Source: Cohaesibacter celericrescens (GTDB taxonomy: Bacteria > Pseudomonadota > Alphaproteobacteria > Rhizobiales > Cohaesibacteraceae). Taken from it: a DNA stretch of 64,000 bases. The notes below the pieces were generated by a model that saw only the letters and a program-made list of their open reading frames with translations, had not been told where the DNA came from and did no database searches. Both the position numbers and the translations under genes were made by a program. Below, piece by piece: positions 37,647 to 46,511 of this stretch. Positions within the stretch are counted from its first letter, which is position 1. Each line of letters begins with the position of its first letter. The stretch covers positions 124,001 to 188,000 of the forward strand of contig NZ_PKUQ01000042.1 of assembly GCF_002866925.1 (NCBI RefSeq). The letters are read 5' to 3'.

Positions 37647-40600
37647 ATGGCTTTCCAAATTCCCGCCGACACCCTTGATGCACAGGCCCGCGCTTCTGAT
37701 CCGAAAAACTCCGCGTGGGTGAGCGCTAATGCAGGCTCGGGCAAAACCTTTGTTTTGGCGCGACGCGTTATCCGGCTTTTGTTGGCAGGCACCGAACCAT
37801 CGCGCATTCTTTGCCTTACCTTTACAAAGGCCGCTGCGGCAGAAATGTCCAATCGCGTGTTTGCCGAGTTAGGCAGCTGGACTGAATTGTCCGATGATGA
37901 GCTGCGGCAGAAATTGGAAGAGCTGGAAGGCAACAAACCCTCAGAGGCAACTCTGCAGCTAGCAAGACGCCTGTTTGCGCGGGCCTTGGAAACGCCTGGG
38001 GGATTGAAAATCCAAACATTGCATGCGTTTGCGGAGCGGCTGCTGCATCAGTTCCCGCTGGAAGCCAACGTTCCGGCCCATTTCGAGATTCTTGATGATC
38101 AACTGGCGTCCGATTTATTGGGAGCGGCTCTTTCGCATGTGATGCGAACCGCACGGCTTGAGATCCGACCTGCATGGTCCTCTGCGCTCAACCAGCTGAT
38201 CACGCATATGGGTGACATGGACATTCAAAGCGCATTGATATCGCTGGTGCGCGACCGCGAGGGTTTTGGCCGATTTATGGAAGCCAGCGAAATGCGAATC
38301 GAGAGCAACGGTGCGGTTGGACTGGACGCAGCGCTTGCCCATCTCAGAGATGTGCTGGGGCTTGAAGCCGGCGACAACATGCAAGCTTTAGAAGCCGCAG
38401 TGCCGTTCGGGCCCAACTTCCCGAAAAGCTATATCGCGGAACTCGTTCCGCTGTTTGAAACGGGCGGTAAGCGAGACAAAGAACAAGCTGCCTTGATGCG
38501 GACTGTTTTGGCCAGTTCGTCCCCTATTGAACAGGCTTCTGTGTGGCGCAGTTTGTTCCGCAAAAAAGATGGCGCCGCCAAGGCTCTTTCAACCACAGCG
38601 TCAAAAAAGATACTGGCATCAGATGGCGCTTTACAAAGCATGATCGAGCAGGAGCAAGACCGGCTGGATATTTTGCAGGACAAAACAAATGCGCTTCTGA
38701 CGTTGGAAATGAGCCGCGCATTGTTCACTTTGGCAGAGGGCGTCATCGGCTATTATGAGCGGGCAAAAGCGGCGCGTGGGTTGATGGATTTCGACGATTT
38801 GATCTTCAAGGCAGCAAACTTGCTAAAGCCCGTCAACGCCGCCGCATGGGTGCATTATAAACTGGATCAGGGCATTGATCATATCCTAGTCGACGAAGCA
38901 CAGGACACCAATCCGAACCAGTGGATGATCATTCGGCAATTGGGCGAAGAATTTTTCTCTGGTGAGGGCGCGCGGCCCGACACTCAACGTACCATTTTTG
39001 CCGTGGGCGACGAGAAACAATCAATTTATTCATTCCAAGGGGCCCAGCCCCAATGGTTTGCCGATATGCGTGATTTTTTCAAAACTCGGGCAAAAGCGGC
39101 GGACAAACCTTTCCACGACCTCAAACTGCGTTTGTCTTTCCGCTCCACACCGCATGTGTTGCGATCGGTCGATGAAGTCTTTTCTAATGCCACCACCTAT
39201 GAAGCATTGTCGTCGGACAAAGAGGCCACCGTGCATGAACCAATCCGGCACAGAGACCCCGGACTGGTTGAGGTCTGGCCTCTTTTTGAGCCACAGGAGC
39301 AACAGGACGAAGAAGATTGGGCCAAACCTTTGGATGCTCAAGGCGACACGAGCCCCGAGGTTGTTTTGGCCAAGGTGATTGCCAAAACCATCTTCCAGTG
39401 GTTGGAGGATGGTGAGCATCTGGAGGGAAGCGGCAAACCGATTTCAGCCGGTGATGTGTTGGTTTTGGTACGCAAGCGCGGTCCTTTTGTCACTGCCGTG
39501 AACCGCGCCTTGAAGGAAGCAGGGTTGCCGGTGGCTGGCGCAGACAGGCTGGCGCTTTTGGATCATATCGCGGTAATGGATCTGTTGGCGTTGGGTGATG
39601 TCATGTTGCTGCCTGAGGATGATCTATCCCTAGCTGCGGTTTTGAAAAGTCCGCTGTTTGGTTTAAGCGAGGATAGATTGTTCGACCTTGCTCATGCGCA
39701 TGGTGGGCGAAAAACCAAGCTGTGGGATACCCTCAAAGCGCGAGCAGAAAAAGGGCGAGCCGAGGATAGCGACTTCGCGGCCATCTTTACACAGCTCGCC
39801 AGTTGGCAGAGCCAGATTGACTTCCAGCCGCCGTTTGACTTCTTTGCCCAGATTTTGGGACCAGATGGCAAACGGCAGGCATTTATCGAGAGGCTGGGGC
39901 CGGAAGCTGATGAAGTGATGGACGAATTGCTCTCCCGTGCGCTGGATTTCGAAAAAAATCAAACCCCGAACCTGCAAGCCTTTTTGGCAGCGATGCGTCA
40001 GGGCGGGGCAGAAATCAAACGTGACATGGGGGCGGCATCCAATCAGATCCGCGTGATGACTGTGCATGGTTCCAAGGGGTTGGAAGCTCCGATTGTATTT
40101 TTGGTTGACGGTACAGGACAACCAGCCAATGCGCGCCACCATCCCAATCTGGTCAAGCTGCCTGCCGCGAACGGTGGGCCAGAATTGATGGCGTGGAAAG
40201 CACCGCGTGCGGACCAGCCTGCACCGATTGCGGCCAGCCTGAGCCATTGGGATGCACTGGCTGAAGAAGAGTATTTACGCCTTCTCTATGTGGGCATGAC
40301 ACGCGCTGAAGATCGGCTTTATCTATGCGGTTACAATGGTGTACGTGGCCCGGCAGAAAATTGTTGGTACGAGGTTGCGCGCCGTGCCTTGTCGGCAGAA
40401 TTGCAAGATGTAGCGCATCCTGTCACTGGCGACACCATCCACCGTTGGCAATTGCAAGGCACCTTTGCACCCAAGGCGGTTCAAACTCCAGTAGCGCAAC
40501 CGGCGACACCGAGCAAGGAGGCTATGCCGGACTGGGTCAAACAGCCAGCAGCACCTGCCCCCGCTTTGATACCCTTGTTACAGCCCTCCCGAGCCGCAGA

Positions 40601-41210
40601 AAAAATAGAAGCGGATCAGAGCGCATTTTTTGGACCAGCGACAGGTGCGTTAAAAGGCCGTGTGCATGATTGGGAACCACGCCGCCGAGGCACCCTGATC
40701 CACTCTTTGTTCGAGCATTTGCCACAATTGCCAGCACAAAGGCAGCAGCATGCAGGGCTTGCCTATTTGGCGCGGGTTGCCAAAGATATGCCATTGGAAG
40801 CCAGACAGGACATGCTGGCAGAAATATTGGCCCTGTTGCGCCAGCCTGACTTTGCCGATTTGTTCGGGCCAGATAGTCAGGCAGAAGTCTCGTTGACTGG
40901 CTGGGTTGATGTCAATAATGAACGCCATGCCGTTTCGGGTCAGATTGATCGCTTGGTCATCACACCCAACGCAGTTGTGGTGGTCGATTATAAAACGAAT
41001 CGACATGTACCAGAGACGCAAGCAGAAATTCCTGTTGCCTATCAGGTGCAGATGGCGCTCTATGCGCGGCTTTTGCAGCCTCTTTATCCAGGGAAAAAAA
41101 TTCTAACGTTGCTGCTTTGGACGGCTGTCCCTTCCATAATGGCGGTGAATGAAGCACAGCGACAATCAGCCCTTGATCAGATTGGCGTGAACGCAATCAT
41201 TGGTCCTTGA
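37647..41210 (+). CDS. addA: Double-strand break repair helicase-nuclease AddA
   Basis: The start at 37647 (MAFQIPADTL, GAGGAGG ribosome-binding site inside the end of addB) gives 1187 residues. UvrD-type helicase motifs are clear: ANAGSGKT (27-34), FDDLIFKAANLL, ILVDEAQDTNPNQW, VGDEKQSIYSFQGA, TVHGSKGLEAPIVF and LLYVGMTRAEDRLY. The C-terminal nuclease has GQIDRL and VVDYKT (Asp1114, Lys1116). It is the motor and one nuclease of AddAB. trxA follows, as in other Rhizobiales. Confidence 0.97.
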   Translation: MAFQIPADTLDAQARASDPKNSAWVSANAGSGKTFVLARRVIRLLLAGTEPSRILCLTFTKAAAAEMSNRVFAELGSWTELSDDELRQKLEELEGNKPSEATLQLARRLFARALETPGGLKIQTLHAFAERLLHQFPLEANVPAHFEILDDQLASDLLGAALSHVMRTARLEIRPAWSSALNQLITHMGDMDIQSALISLVRDREGFGRFMEASEMRIESNGAVGLDAALAHLRDVLGLEAGDNMQALEAAVPFGPNFPKSYIAELVPLFETGGKRDKEQAALMRTVLASSSPIEQASVWRSLFRKKDGAAKALSTTASKKILASDGALQSMIEQEQDRLDILQDKTNALLTLEMSRALFTLAEGVIGYYERAKAARGLMDFDDLIFKAANLLKPVNAAAWVHYKLDQGIDHILVDEAQDTNPNQWMIIRQLGEEFFSGEGARPDTQRTIFAVGDEKQSIYSFQGAQPQWFADMRDFFKTRAKAADKPFHDLKLRLSFRSTPHVLRSVDEVFSNATTYEALSSDKEATVHEPIRHRDPGLVEVWPLFEPQEQQDEEDWAKPLDAQGDTSPEVVLAKVIAKTIFQWLEDGEHLEGSGKPISAGDVLVLVRKRGPFVTAVNRALKEAGLPVAGADRLALLDHIAVMDLLALGDVMLLPEDDLSLAAVLKSPLFGLSEDRLFDLAHAHGGRKTKLWDTLKARAEKGRAEDSDFAAIFTQLASWQSQIDFQPPFDFFAQILGPDGKRQAFIERLGPEADEVMDELLSRALDFEKNQTPNLQAFLAAMRQGGAEIKRDMGAASNQIRVMTVHGSKGLEAPIVFLVDGTGQPANARHHPNLVKLPAANGGPELMAWKAPRADQPAPIAASLSHWDALAEEEYLRLLYVGMTRAEDRLYLCGYNGVRGPAENCWYEVARRALSAELQDVAHPVTGDTIHRWQLQGTFAPKAVQTPVAQPATPSKEAMPDWVKQPAAPAPALIPLLQPSRAAEKIEADQSAFFGPATGALKGRVHDWEPRRRGTLIHSLFEHLPQLPAQRQQHAGLAYLARVAKDMPLEARQDMLAEILALLRQPDFADLFGPDSQAEVSLTGWVDVNNERHAVSGQIDRLVITPNAVVVVDYKTNRHVPETQAEIPVAYQVQMALYARLLQPLYPGKKILTLLLWTAVPSIMAVNEAQRQSALDQIGVNAIIGP

Positions 41211-41339
41211 CGCACGCCAAGTGAGTACCTACCTTCAAGACAAAGGCGCAATATTCAAATATCAACGAATATTGATAAACCCAACCAGCCCCGATCGTTT
41301 CTCAGCTTCGAACGAGGGCGTTTTGGAAAGAGGCAAATT

Positions 41340-41657
41340 ATGGCTATTGTAAATGCTACCGACGCAAATTTCGCTGAAGAAATTAAAGGCGACGTCCCTG
41401 TGGTTGTTGATTTTTGGGCTGAATGGTGTGGTCCATGCAAAATGATTGCTCCCATCCTGAGCGAAATTGACACCGACAAAGCCGGTGCTGTGAAAATCGT
41501 CAAAGTGAATGTTGACGAAAATCCAAACACTGCCGCTCAGTTCGGGGTGCGTTCCATCCCTACCCTGCTGCTGTTTAAAGGCGGGGAAGCTGTGGCGATG
41601 AAAGTGGGTGCCGCACCAAAATCAGATCTGGAAAAATGGATCGAAACCGGCGCGTAA
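41340..41657 (+). CDS. trxA: Thioredoxin
   Basis: The 105-residue cytosolic disulfide reductase has the active site WCGPCK (Cys30, Cys33), the buried Asp in VVDFWAEW and the cis-Pro loop RSIPTLLLF. It serves ribonucleotide reductase, methionine-sulfoxide reductase and others. A gap of 129 bases to addA and a strong ribosome-binding site (AAAGAGG) suggest its own promoter. It is followed by a strong terminator that faces the small-RNA array. Confidence 0.98.
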   Translation: MAIVNATDANFAEEIKGDVPVVVDFWAEWCGPCKMIAPILSEIDTDKAGAVKIVKVNVDENPNTAAQFGVRSIPTLLLFKGGEAVAMKVGAAPKSDLEKWIETGA

Positions 41658-41688
41658 AGCAACCGGCCCATTAAAGGTCTAATAGATC

Positions 41689-41719
41689 AACCCGGTCAGC
41701 TCTGCTGATCGGGTTTTTT
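41689..41719 (+). terminator. Terminator of trxA
   Basis: An 11-bp stem (AACCCGGTCAG / CTGATCGGGTT, with one G-T pair) is followed by six T. Confidence 0.94.
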
Positions 41720-41775
41720 CATGCTTGGTTTGTTTGGCAGTTTATCAGCACACAAAACAGATAAGTAAAATTTTG

Positions 41776-41803
41776 TGGAATGGGGAGGGAGAAAAATTCA
41801 AAC
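41776..41803 (-). ncRNA. Possible degenerate fourth hairpin of the array
   Basis: On the minus strand a loop with CTCCCTCCCC is flanked by AATTTT and AAAATT. The stem is short and has only A-T pairs, so it may be a decayed copy or chance. Confidence 0.3.
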
Positions 41804-41863
41804 CCTGGGGCGCTGGGGAAGCAGAGTATGGCTGCTGGCCCAAAAGCGGCTCTAGAATGACGA

Positions 41864-41895
41864 AAGCCCACCGGGGGAGGAGATCCGGTGGGCTT
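41864..41895 (-). repeat. CcsR-like hairpin 3
   Basis: AAGCCCACCGG pairs with CCGGTGGGCTT (11 bp, perfect). The 10-base loop reads ATCTCCTCCC on the minus strand. TTTCG follows, a very short T-run. Confidence 0.85.
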
Positions 41896-41903
41896 CGTTG
41901 CAG

Positions 41904-41935
41904 GATCCAAAACCGGGAGGAGGATGTTTTGGATC
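41904..41935 (-). repeat. CcsR-like hairpin 2
   Basis: GATCCAAAAC pairs with GTTTTGGATC (10 bp, perfect). The 12-base loop reads ATCCTCCTCCCG on the minus strand and holds the full CCUCCUCCC motif. Confidence 0.85.
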
Positions 41936-41937
41936 AC

Positions 41938-41970
41938 TCAGGCTTTTTCTGGGAGGAGAGAAAAGCCTGA
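41938..41970 (-). repeat. CcsR-like hairpin 1 (nearest the DUF1127 gene)
   Basis: TCAGGCTTTT pairs with AAAAGCCTGA (10 bp). The 13-base loop reads CTCTCCTCCCAGA on the minus strand. Confidence 0.8.
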
Positions 41971-41987
41971 AGTGCGGAAACTGTGTG

Positions 41988-42019
41988 CTTTCGCTTGAGA
42001 ACAAGTTCGGAAGCGAAAG
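41988..42019 (-). other. Hairpin after the DUF1127 stop codon
   Basis: CTTTCGCTT and AAGCGAAAG (9 bp) enclose a 14-base loop, starting seven bases past the stop codon. It lacks a T-run, so read-through into the RNA array is expected. It may be a processing site between the mRNA and the small RNAs. Confidence 0.55.
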
Positions 42020-42025
42020 TCTTTA

Positions 42026-42178
42026 TTATCTACCAGCTGCGTCGCGAGCGATTGCTGTGATGTCTGCGCGGGAGATACCAAGATCGTTTAGATCGCGGTT
42101 CGACAGGCGGTTCAGTTCATCAACAGTGTCACGGAAGTGGCGCCACTGGCGGTAGTTCTTAACAACGTTATCCAACAT
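42026..42178 (-). CDS. DUF1127 small protein (CcaF1-like)
   Basis: The 50-residue arginine-rich protein begins MLDNVVKNYRQWRHFRDTVDE and has the DUF1127 core LNRLSNRDLNDLGISRADI, ending in DAAGR. A strong ribosome-binding site (AAAGGATG) lies seven bases before the ATG. Small DUF1127 proteins are stress-linked in alphaproteobacteria; CcaF1 of Rhodobacter, encoded before the CcsR RNAs, binds RNA and affects their maturation. The same order is seen here, which supports one stress-induced transcript. Confidence 0.92.
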   Translation of the reverse strand: MLDNVVKNYRQWRHFRDTVDELNRLSNRDLNDLGISRADITAIARDAAGR

Positions 42179-42738
42179 GATAATCATCCTTTGTTGCTAT
42201 GTGGCTTGATCGAGTTTTACTGGTTTTCTTAGCGCTGCAAGCCTTAACTCGATTTAAAATCTCGCCTCGCTCTGTTGGTTATGTATATAGCTCATGGTTC
42301 GGGGTTTGACATCTCACAAGATTGCATAGCTGTCTTGCGCGATATGTATAATTATTACTTCCAAAAATTTAGTCGTCACTATTTTGCATACCTCTTGAGA
42401 TTGAGAAAAATATACTCAATATTTTCAACAACTTAATTTTTCCAGCCCTTCCACCATCTCATACTAACGACGTACATACTTATCCCCTGATGGCAAAAAA
42501 ACACCTTACCGGTCGCTTGGGCGCGATGGAAAAACATAGAAGTGAGCGGTGGTTGTAGCCTTCAAAAGGGCATCGACTCGGGCCATCACCCTGTATCGTC
42601 ACAAATTTGTAACGTTCTAAATAGCATGTCCATTAAGAATTCGCGGATTCCGCGCGTGAAAACATTCGGGATGTGAATTAAATCCCTTTTGGTTTCAATT
42701 CCCGGATGAGCTCTCAATCCCAGTAGCGTCGGGCAGTT
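42179..42738. other. Long AT-rich intergenic region between the DUF1127 gene and folC
   Basis: The 5' leader of the DUF1127 transcript has an 8-bp inverted repeat (ATCGAGTT at 42209-42216, AACTCGAT at 42246-42253). A weak heat-shock-like promoter on the minus strand can be drawn at 42291-42320 (CTTGTG, 17-18 bases, CCATGAG). The part nearest folC shows no gene and no clear terminator. Confidence 0.4.
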
Positions 42739-44046
42739 TTAGGTGGGGGGGGTGCCATTGGCTGACAATACCGCGCCCGCAAGATAAAGCGATCCTGCGA
42801 TCAGAATTCGCGGTGCGGGTTTTAGATTTTGCAATCCAAGTCGCTTCAAGGCCTCATCCAGCGACGCAGCCGCCGAGGCCGGGATGCCCGACTCTTGCGC
42901 AACTTGCGCCAACGCAACTGGATCAATCGCTGCGATTGAACCGGGTATAGGCACAGTGATGATGTCTTTTGCCAACCCTTTGAAGGGGGCAAAGTATCCT
43001 TGCGGATCTTTGGTGTTGAGCATGCCGACGATCATATGCAGTGGACGGGGGGCTTTTTCTTCAAGATCTGCCAAAGCGGAAGCAAGGGCATGACCAGCTT
43101 GAGGATTATGTCCGCCATCCAGCCACAGTTCTGCATCTTTTGGTAAAAGAGCATGTAGTTTGCCTTCGTTCAGACGCTGCATGCGCGCTGGCCAGTTCAC
43201 ATCCCCCATGCCCTGTTCGATTGCCCTATCAGGCAAATCAGGAAAGACAACCCGGAGGCTCGCGATCGCCGTTCCGGCATTGATCAGTTGGTGTCGCCCC
43301 CCCAAGCGCGGGAGAGGCAAATCCATAAGGCCGAATTCGTCTTGAAAAATCAGACGCCCATGTTCTTCATAGGAAAGCCAATCCTGCCCGCCTATTGACA
43401 ATGGGCCCGTGCCAACACTGCGTGCTTTTTGTTCAAGCGCCTCGCGCACGTCGTCGGACTGGGGTGCAAGGATGGCAGGAGCAGATGATTTAAAGATACC
43501 TGCCTTTTCGCGGGCGATGCCGGTGATCTCTGAACCAAGAAATCCTTCATGATCATGGGCAATGGGCGTAACGACGGTCGCAGCGGGCTTTTTAATTACG
43601 TTGGTAGCATCCAATCGTCCCCCCAAGCCCACTTCAAGGATCAATAAATCCGCGGGATGCTGCGAGAACAAAAGGAAAGCAGCAACAGTGGTGATTTCAA
43701 AAAAGGTGATCGGGTTGCCATCATTCACCCTTTCACATTCGAGCAAGGCATCAATCAATGCTTCGTCGGAGACATAGCGACCAGCAAGACGTATGCGCTC
43801 GTGGAAATGGACCAGATGAGGAGACGCATACACATGCACCACTTTGCCGGCAGCTTCTGCCATAGAGCGCATGAATGCAGAGGTAGACCCTTTACCATTG
43901 GTTCCGGCCACATGGATGGTCGGAGGCAATGCCAGATGCGGGTCACCCAGTTTATTCAATAAAGCCGTGACGCGCTCAAGTCCCAGATCAATGCTCTTGG
44001 GGTGTAACGCGATCATCCGCTCAAGTATGGCTTCTGCCTTGTCCAT
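42739..44046 (-). CDS. folC: Bifunctional folylpolyglutamate synthase / dihydrofolate synthase
   Basis: The 435-residue Mur-ligase-family enzyme adds glutamate to dihydropteroate and then to folates. The P-loop is GTNGKGST (48-55), followed by SPHLVHFHERIRL and the ATP-binding EVGLGGRLDATN and PIAHDHEGFLG. It lies after accD, as in most proteobacteria, but a large palindrome separates the two genes. Confidence 0.96.
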   Translation of the reverse strand: MDKAEAILERMIALHPKSIDLGLERVTALLNKLGDPHLALPPTIHVAGTNGKGSTSAFMRSMAEAAGKVVHVYASPHLVHFHERIRLAGRYVSDEALIDALLECERVNDGNPITFFEITTVAAFLLFSQHPADLLILEVGLGGRLDATNVIKKPAATVVTPIAHDHEGFLGSEITGIAREKAGIFKSSAPAILAPQSDDVREALEQKARSVGTGPLSIGGQDWLSYEEHGRLIFQDEFGLMDLPLPRLGGRHQLINAGTAIASLRVVFPDLPDRAIEQGMGDVNWPARMQRLNEGKLHALLPKDAELWLDGGHNPQAGHALASALADLEEKAPRPLHMIVGMLNTKDPQGYFAPFKGLAKDIITVPIPGSIAAIDPVALAQVAQESGIPASAAASLDEALKRLGLQNLKPAPRILIAGSLYLAGAVLSANGTPPT

Positions 44047-44090
44047 AATAATCTTATCGTTGTGCCTAAGAGGCGAAAGGCCCCTGAATC

Positions 44091-44128
44091 CAGAGCATCC
44101 TGCGCTCGTATGAACGCAGGATGCTCTG
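44091..44128. repeat. Perfect 14-bp inverted repeat between accD and folC
   Basis: CAGAGCATCCTGCG pairs with CGCAGGATGCTCTG around a 10-base loop. On the minus strand, the direction of both genes, no T-run follows; on the plus strand TTTT comes two bases later. It may modulate read-through into folC or protect the accD 3' end. Confidence 0.75.
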
Positions 44129-44191
44129 TGTTTTAAATTTTCTCAACCGATTTGATCTCGTCACACCTTGCTACCAAGGCATTCAGAAAAA

Positions 44192-45247
44192 TCAGCCGGA
44201 CTTTTTCTTGTTATCACTAACAACAACGGCTGAATCAGCATCCTTGCCAATTGCCTTATCTGGCGCTTCAGCAATCGGAGTGCTTTCGGTTGCTTTTGCT
44301 GGAGCATCCTCAACAGCTGCTTTGATCGTATCCGGGTCGGCGACCGCAGAGGCTTCGGCCGAGTCATTGTCGTTTTCACTCTTAATCGGAGCAGGCAGAT
44401 CGGTATTGGTGAAAAAGCGGCACAGGCGCGCAATGACAGCCTTCAGCTCATGACGGTGAACCACCATGTCAACCATGCCATGCTCTTTAAGATACTCAGC
44501 GCGCTGGAACCCTTCAGGCAGTTTTTCGCGGATGGTCTGTTCAATCACACGCTGACCGGCAAAGCCGATAAGTGCTCCCGGTTCGGCAATTTGAACATCA
44601 CCAAGCATAGCATAGGATGCTGTTACGCCCCCAGTCGTCGGATCGGTGAGAACCACAATATAGGGCAGCCCGGCTTCACGGAGTGCTTGTACAGCAACGG
44701 TGGTGCGTGGCATCTGCATCAACGACAAAATGCCCTCCTGCATGCGAGCACCACCTGATGCGGTAAAAAGAACGAACGGCGTTTTGTCTTCCACGGCTTT
44801 CATCATGCCTGTGATGAGCGCTTCGGCTGCGGCCATACCGAGCGAGCCGCCAAGGAAGGTGAAATCTTGTACTGCGGCTGTTAGAAACAACCCTTCAACA
44901 TCGCCCTGAGCGACGACGACAGAGTCCCTGCGGCCTGTTTTGGCGCGGGCATCTTTCATCCGGTCAGCATATTTTTTGGTGTCGCGGAATTTGAGTGGAT
45001 CAACAGCCACTTCTGGAAGCTCCAGCAGGCTATAGTCGTTGTCGTCAAAGAAATAGCTGAACCGCTGCGTCGCGTTGATGCGCATGTGGAAATTGGAATT
45101 GGGCACAACATATTGGTTGTTTTCCAAATCACGATGGAAAACCATCTCGCCAGAAACCGGACATTTGATCCAGAGATTTTCGGGTGAGTCACGTCGGTTC
45201 AAAAAAGAGCGAATTTTTGGTCTGACGACAGTGTTAATCCAGTTCAC
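44192..45247 (-). CDS. accD: Acetyl-CoA carboxylase carboxyltransferase subunit beta, without zinc ribbon
   Basis: The 351-residue subunit, with AccA, moves the carboxyl group from biotin to acetyl-CoA, the first step of fatty-acid synthesis. The start is GTG ([15 protein letters not shown] upstream). The crotonase-like core shows [34 protein letters not shown] and [16 protein letters not shown]. The N-terminal four-cysteine zinc ribbon of E. coli AccD is reduced to one Cys ([10 protein letters not shown] ... VVPNSNFHM), as in other Rhizobiales. The tail after residue 285 is acidic and low-complexity. Confidence 0.96.
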   Translation of the reverse strand: MNWINTVVRPKIRSFLNRRDSPENLWIKCPVSGEMVFHRDLENNQYVVPNSNFHMRINATQRFSYFFDDNDYSLLELPEVAVDPLKFRDTKKYADRMKDARAKTGRRDSVVVAQGDVEGLFLTAAVQDFTFLGGSLGMAAAEALITGMMKAVEDKTPFVLFTASGGARMQEGILSLMQMPRTTVAVQALREAGLPYIVVLTDPTTGGVTASYAMLGDVQIAEPGALIGFAGQRVIEQTIREKLPEGFQRAEYLKEHGMVDMVVHRHELKAVIARLCRFFTNTDLPAPIKSENDNDSAEASAVADPDTIKAAVEDAPAKATESTPIAEAPDKAIGKDADSAVVVSDNKKKSG

Positions 45248-45658
45248 GAGCTACTTCCTGCCTTGAGTCTTTTTGGACTCACCTTAGAGCCAAATCATGC
45301 ACGCATCCAACGCGTAATGGACAGCGCAATGCGCGAAATTGACAAATAAGCGAATTACAAACAAACAATCCTTGCCAGCGACACGCAGATTTGTGGCGCG
45401 CATTGGCATGGATTTAACACTCAATTGTGTTCAAGGCACGTTATAAAATGCATTGCTGTGTATTTTTTCTGCCATCAGGTTCAATTCTGTGAATCTCCCG
45501 CGTCAAAATAACCCATCGTGGCAGTCGAACGAAACCCACCTATCCTGTGATAAGAAATCTCACAACGCAAACGAGCCCTGACCTTTGGATCAGAGCTCAT
45601 CATTGTTTGCTTACAAATCACCGGCTTTAAAAACCAATGTCTGTTCAGTGGATGTGCC
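45248..45658. other. Intergenic region between trpA and accD with a hairpin at 45567-45610
   Basis: After trpA an interrupted hairpin can be drawn: GCAAAC with GTTTGC, GAGC with GCTC and CTGA with TCAG. No T-run follows. The right side should hold the accD promoter. Confidence 0.4.
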
Positions 45659-46489
45659 CTATGATCTGGCTTTGCGGCACCCTCCTGCCAACCCCTCGAT
45701 AATATCCGTAACGGCCTTGATTGTTGTATCCGTTGCTTTGCCCTGATCATTGAGGCTCTCGCGGATCGCGTTGACCAGAACCGAGCCAACAACCACACCA
45801 TCCGCCGTTTTACCAACGGCTTCCGCCTGATCGGGGGTTTTAACACCAAAGCCGACCGCAACGGGTAGTTCGGTATGACTTTTGATGCGTTCAACAGCGA
45901 TGGCCACTTTGTCAGCATCCAACGCACCAGTGCCCGTGATCCCCGTGACGGAGACATAATAGACAAAACCAGAGGTATTGCCCAAAACCTTAGGCAGGCG
46001 TTTGTCATCGGTTGTCGGGGTCGCCAGACGAATGAAATTGAGGCCACCATCGCGGGCGGGCAAGCACAATTCATCATCATGTTCAGGCGGCAGATCAACG
46101 ACAATCAAGCCGTCGACACCAGCCTCTTTGGCGTCGGCGACAAATTTCTCCGAACCCCAAATATAAATGGGATTGTAATACCCCATTAGAATGATCGGAG
46201 TATCGTTGTCGTCCTTGCGGAAGTCACGCACCATCTGGAGCGTTTTTTCCATGGTCTGACCACCGGCCAGCGCACGTTGAGTGGCAAGTTGGATAGGCAC
46301 CCCTTCAGCCATAGGATCGGAGAAGGGCATGCCCAATTCAATGACATCCGCACCCGCTTTGGGCATGGCCTTGAGGATGTTCAAAGATGTCTCGAGATCG
46401 GGATCTCCGGCGGTAATGAACCCCACCAGTGCGGGACGGTTTTCGGCCTTGCAGGCAGCAAAGCGGGTATCAATGCGTGTCTTTTCCAT
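45659..46489 (-). CDS. trpA: Tryptophan synthase alpha chain
   Basis: The 276-residue TIM-barrel subunit cleaves indole-3-glycerol phosphate to indole, which passes to TrpB. The catalytic Glu51 ([11 protein letters not shown]) and Asp58 are present, as is the [10 protein letters not shown] phosphate site. It lies 22 bases after trpB. Confidence 0.97.
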   Translation of the reverse strand: MEKTRIDTRFAACKAENRPALVGFITAGDPDLETSLNILKAMPKAGADVIELGMPFSDPMAEGVPIQLATQRALAGGQTMEKTLQMVRDFRKDDNDTPIILMGYYNPIYIWGSEKFVADAKEAGVDGLIVVDLPPEHDDELCLPARDGGLNFIRLATPTTDDKRLPKVLGNTSGFVYYVSVTGITGTGALDADKVAIAVERIKSHTELPVAVGFGVKTPDQAEAVGKTADGVVVGSVLVNAIRESLNDQGKATDTTIKAVTDIIEGLAGGCRKARS

Positions 46490-46511
46490 TGCTTTATTCC
46501 TTGCTGCTCGC

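Larger units (their letters stand above)
41862..41970 (-). ncRNA. Array of three CcsR/cuckoo-like small RNA hairpins
   Basis: On the minus strand, downstream of the DUF1127 gene, three hairpins follow each other with 2 and 8 bases between them. The stems differ in sequence but every loop carries the same pyrimidine motif: CTCTCCTCCC, ATCCTCCTCCC and ATCTCCTCCC. The middle loop has the exact CCUCCUCCC of the cuckoo (CIN1) RNAs, which are found as tandem copies after a DUF1127 gene in Rhodobacter sphaeroides (CcsR1-4, stress-induced, co-transcribed with the DUF1127 gene ccaF1). The loops resemble the 3' end of 16S rRNA and could bind ribosome-binding sites or a CsrA/Hfq-like protein. No long T-run follows the last hairpin. 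Confidence 0.82.

Noticed and set aside
41725..42155. Plus-strand frames over the small-RNA array and the DUF1127 gene
   Set aside because: They run through the hairpins and antisense to a real small gene; the GGGAGGAG stretches that look like ribosome-binding sites are the complements of the RNA loops.
42291..42320. Sigma-32 promoter for the DUF1127-small RNA transcript
   Set aside because: CTTGTG and CCATGAG are weak matches. It would fit the Rhodobacter model, but I cannot support it firmly from sequence alone.
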